DNA of 64,000 nucleotides from assembly GCA_019634595.1 (NCBI GenBank), contig JAHCBC010000005.1:124001-188000 (forward strand), given 5' to 3'. Below the pieces are notes generated by a model. The model saw nothing but the letters and a program-made list of their open reading frames with translations. It did not search any database and was not told the DNA's origin. Of the stretch, positions 61,355 to 64,000 are shown one piece after another (position 1 is the stretch's first letter; each line of letters starts with the position of its first letter). The DNA comes from Akkermansiaceae bacterium. Its GTDB lineage: Bacteria > Verrucomicrobiota > Verrucomicrobiia > Verrucomicrobiales > Akkermansiaceae. Made by a program: the position numbers and the translations under genes.

Positions 61355-62341
61355 ATGAAGGACCCCATCACAGTCTCCATCACGGGCGCCGCCGGCCAGA
61401 TCGGCTACGCGCTGCTGTTCCGCATCGCATCCGGCTATGTCTTCGGCGCGGACCAGCCGGTGAACCTCCGCCTGATCGAGGTGGAGCCCGCCTTGCCAGC
61501 CCTGAACGGAGTGGTGATGGAGCTGGATGACTGTGCGTTTCCCCTGCTGCGGGAGGTGGTGCCGACGGCGGACCTGGACGAAGGCTTCAAGGGTGCGAAC
61601 TGGGCGCTGCTCGTCGGTTCCGTGCCGCGGAAAGCGGGGATGGAGCGGGGCGACCTGCTGGGCATCAACGGCAAAATTTTCACCGGCCAGGGCCAGGCCA
61701 TCGCCCGCAACGCCGCGAAGGACATCCGCGTGCTGGTCGTGGGGAATCCCTGCAACACCAACGCGCTCATCGCCATGAACAACGCCGCCGGCGTGCCGAA
61801 CGAGCGCTTCTTCGCCATGACCCGCCTCGACGAGAACCGGGCGAAAAGCCAGCTCGCCGCGAAAGCCGGAGTGCATTCCTCCGACGTCACCAACCTCTGC
61901 ATCTGGGGCAACCACTCCGCCACCCAATATCCGGACTTCACCAACGCGAAGATCGGCGGCAAGCCCGCCACCGAAGTCATCACCGACCAGGCCTGGCTGG
62001 AGGGCGAGTTCATCACCACCGTCCAGCAACGCGGCGCGGCCATCATCAAGGCCCGCGGGGCCTCCTCCGCCGCCTCAGCCGCGAATGCCGCCATCGACAC
62101 CGTGAAAAGCCTCATCACCGCCACTCCGGATGGTGACTGGACCTCCGTCGCCGTCTGCTCCGACGGATCCTACGGCATCGAGAAAGGCCTCATCGCCTCC
62201 ATGCCCATCCGCGTGAAGGCGGACGGCACCTGGGAAGTCGTGCAGGGCGTGCCCGTCAGCGAATTCAGCCAGGGCAGGATCGACGCGACCATCAACGAGC
62301 TGAAGGAAGAACGGGATGCCGTGAAGGATCTCATTCCCTGA
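61355..62341 (+). CDS. mdh: Malate dehydrogenase
   Basis: This is a 328-residue protein from MKDPITVSI (61355). The NAD-binding loop is TGAAGQIGYALLFRIASG. Other signatures are VVGNPCNTNALI, the catalytic region TRLDENRAKSQLA and IWGNHSATQYPD (catalytic histidine). It oxidises malate to oxaloacetate in the TCA cycle. The longer frame upstream to 61139 is not coding-like. A repeat cluster follows 22 bases after the stop. Confidence 0.95.
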   Translation: MKDPITVSITGAAGQIGYALLFRIASGYVFGADQPVNLRLIEVEPALPALNGVVMELDDCAFPLLREVVPTADLDEGFKGANWALLVGSVPRKAGMERGDLLGINGKIFTGQGQAIARNAAKDIRVLVVGNPCNTNALIAMNNAAGVPNERFFAMTRLDENRAKSQLAAKAGVHSSDVTNLCIWGNHSATQYPDFTNAKIGGKPATEVITDQAWLEGEFITTVQQRGAAIIKARGASSAASAANAAIDTVKSLITATPDGDWTSVAVCSDGSYGIEKGLIASMPIRVKADGTWEVVQGVPVSEFSQGRIDATINELKEERDAVKDLIP

Positions 62342-62363
62342 GGGGGAGACGCGCTGCAGCCGG

Positions 62364-62629
62364 GTAAGGAGGGAGGACACTCCTGTCCTCCGGCTGCAAT
62401 GGGAACTCATAGCAAAGGCATCGCAGGGATAAATCCACCTGTTCATTCATTCGCCAATGCCGCCGGAGGACAGGAGTGTCCTCCCTCCTTACCCGGCTGC
62501 AACCGGAACGCCGGGCAAAGGCATCACAGGGATAGATCCACCTATCATTCAATTCGCCATTCCAGCCGGAGGACAAGAATGGGAGCGGAGCGGACATGGC
62601 GGCTCTGCCGCAATGTCCTCCCTCCTTAC
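62364..62629. repeat. REPIN-like elements, GTAAGGAGGGAGGACA family, copy D and tandem duplicate
   Basis: A complete element runs 62364-62492 (left arm GTAAGGAGGGAGGACACTCC, right arm ending CCCTCCTTAC). It is followed by a second unit to 62629 whose spacer repeats GGCATCACAGGGATAGATCC and whose right arm is the expanded hairpin type of copy C, in opposite orientation. The units are over 80 percent alike across the spacer by eye. No gene lies in the 361 bases between mdh and the MoxR ATPase. Confidence 0.85.
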
Positions 62630-62702
62630 CTCCCCGATCGGTTAGGCCCGTTTCTTTTCCGAAATATCCCGGAAATCCCCACCGTTATAGGCTCTTCATT
62701 TT

Positions 62703-63695
62703 ATGAATCAGGACGAATTGGAACGACTCCAGCAGGAAATCACCGAAGCCAGCGGCTGGATCCCCGCGATCATGGCGGAAATGTCGAAGGTCGTGGTCGG
62801 CCAGCAGTATGTCATCGAGCGGCTGCTCATCGGCCTGCTGTCGGACGGTCACGTGCTGCTGGAAGGCGTGCCCGGCCTGGCGAAGACCACCACCATCAAG
62901 GCGCTCGCCCAGAGCATCCAGGGGGTATTCAAGCGCATCCAGTTCACGCCGGACCTGCTGCCGTCGGACATCGTCGGTACGCTTTTCTACAACTCGCAGA
63001 CGCAGGAATACTCCACCAAGAAGGGTCCCATCTTCGGCAACCTCATCCTGGCGGACGAAATCAACCGCGCCCCGGCAAAGGTCCAGTCCGCGCTGCTGGA
63101 GGCCATGCAGGAACACCAGGTCACCCTCGGTGAGACCACCTTTCCGCTGCCGGATCCTTTCCTCGTCCTCGCCACCCAGAACCCGCTCGACCAGGACGGC
63201 ACCTACCCGCTGCCTGAGGCACAGGTGGACCGCTTCATGCTGAAGGTCGTCGTCGACTACGGCACCCATGAGGAGGAGCTGGGCATCCTCGAGAAAATGG
63301 GCACCTCCGGCGCGAAGCCGACCGTCAGCCCCGTCACCGACCTGGACACCATCGTCCGCATGCGCTCGCTGAGCGACCGGGTGTATGTCGATCCGCAGAT
63401 CAAGGACTACATCGTCCGGCTGGTGCTCGCCACCCGTGACCCGAAGTCCATCGACCCGAAGCTCGACGGCCTCATCCGCTACGGTGCCTCCCCGCGTGCC
63501 ACCATCAACCTCATCCTCGCGGCGAAGGCGCACGCCTTCCTGCAGGGCCGCGCGCATGTCACGCCGTTCGACGTCCGCAGCATCGCCCCGGACGTCCTGC
63601 GCCACCGCCTGATCCGCACCTATGAGGCGGAGGCGGAGGAAGTAACCAGCGAGCAACTGGTGAGCTGGGTCTTGGACAAGGTGGCCGTTCCCTGA
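62703..63695 (+). CDS. MoxR family AAA+ ATPase
   Basis: This 330-residue protein has a Walker A of GVPGLAKTTT (residues 55-64), Walker B LILADEINRAP, a sensor LATQNPLDQDGTYPLPEAQ and a C-terminal lid domain. These are the classic MoxR features. Such ATPases act as chaperones for maturation of enzymes or secreted complexes, usually with von Willebrand A and DUF58 genes. Those partners would lie beyond the window. Confidence 0.93.
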   Translation: MNQDELERLQQEITEASGWIPAIMAEMSKVVVGQQYVIERLLIGLLSDGHVLLEGVPGLAKTTTIKALAQSIQGVFKRIQFTPDLLPSDIVGTLFYNSQTQEYSTKKGPIFGNLILADEINRAPAKVQSALLEAMQEHQVTLGETTFPLPDPFLVLATQNPLDQDGTYPLPEAQVDRFMLKVVVDYGTHEEELGILEKMGTSGAKPTVSPVTDLDTIVRMRSLSDRVYVDPQIKDYIVRLVLATRDPKSIDPKLDGLIRYGASPRATINLILAAKAHAFLQGRAHVTPFDVRSIAPDVLRHRLIRTYEAEAEEVTSEQLVSWVLDKVAVP

Positions 63696-63697
63696 TC

Positions 63698-63994
63698 ATG
63701 GCTGAAAACCGCAACACCCGGCTATTGGCTCAGATGGCTCTCATCCTGGGTTTGCTCGCGCTCGGCACCCACTTGCTTGAACGGAAAGGGACCAGCCCGG
63801 AACAGGTGAGGAAGATCGTGGAAGAAGAGATGGCGAAAAGGGAGAAAATCTACGTGGACACGCAGACTCCGAAGGTCGCGAGAGCCATGGCGAAGCTGAC
63901 CGGACAGGAGACTGGAGATTTCCAGCCTCAGACCGTGGAAGAGCTTTTCAGCCCTTTGATCGAAGCTCTCGGGGAACAGACAGAATCGAAATGA
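63698..63994 (+). CDS. Small membrane-anchored hypothetical protein behind MoxR
   Basis: This 98-residue protein has one hydrophobic segment (about residues 8-25) followed by a charged helical part (VRKIVEEEMAKREKIYVD). It starts 3 bases after the MoxR stop, so translation is probably coupled. No known family. It may assist or tether the MoxR system. Confidence 0.75.
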   Translation: MAENRNTRLLAQMALILGLLALGTHLLERKGTSPEQVRKIVEEEMAKREKIYVDTQTPKVARAMAKLTGQETGDFQPQTVEELFSPLIEALGEQTESK

Positions 63995-64000
63995 GGAACG

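Noticed and set aside
59482..61383. Minus-strand open frame of 633 codons
   Set aside because: It joins antisense of the zinc-ribbon gene with a different frame of the small membrane protein gene; no coding motif.
62364..62629. Possible CRISPR array in the repeat cluster
   Set aside because: Repeats are inverted and palindromic, spacers are themselves duplicated, and there are no cas genes.

Overview
The window looks like a chromosomal segment of a GC-rich bacterium of the Verrucomicrobiota, probably near Luteolibacter or Prosthecobacter. This is inferred from protein content: PVC-type heme-binding dehydrogenases, DUF1080 and DUF1552 proteins, several PEP-CTERM proteins and a secreted ceramidase-like protein. 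There is no prophage, CRISPR array, transposase or rRNA. Starts rarely have a Shine-Dalgarno sequence, so many start choices rest on signal peptides and domain limits. Layout: 1-8124 (minus) is a four-gene operon of secreted ceramidase-like protein, cytochrome-type dehydrogenase, 3-keto-disaccharide hydrolase and a second dehydrogenase that runs off the left edge. 8280-16611 holds envelope genes (PEP-CTERM protein, L,D-transpeptidase-like, DUF3108, dynamin-like GTPase, polysaccharide deacetylase), mtnP, tRNA-Arg(TCT) and a secreted esterase. 16807-22717 reads as a metal-starvation (probably zinc) island: a ZnuD-like TonB receptor, two choice-of-anchor M type proteins and an All3515-like PEP-CTERM protein. 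Two promoters there share a near-identical AT-rich motif. 22903-31289 carries a sialidase, OsmC, a YgiB/YgiC-like pair, an unusual SGNH-hydrolase fusion and xylA; an AraC regulator diverges from xylA and a glycoside hydrolase follows it. 34850-38060 is the NHEJ pair ligD/ku. 38091-51509 mixes membrane, stress, PEP-CTERM and DUF1552 genes with agmatine deiminase, a YdeP-type molybdoenzyme facing fdhD, and a two-domain CbiX/DR2241 protein. 51653-64000 is mostly housekeeping: recQ, a RodZ-like protein, a protein-arginine-phosphatase-like protein, ptsH-ptsI, trpB, mdh and a MoxR ATPase. The most distinctive DNA feature is a set of several unrelated families of REPIN-like elements. Each is a pair of short hairpin-forming REP arms in inverted orientation, placed directly after stop codons and often between convergent genes. 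One family (consensus start GTAAGGAGGGAGGACA) occurs four times plus one half copy. In several cases the GTAA or GTAG at the arm's edge supplies the gene's stop codon, and in the YdeP-type gene the repeat encodes the last 15 residues. No RAYT transposase gene is present in the window. All family calls come from reading motifs and context, not from database searches.
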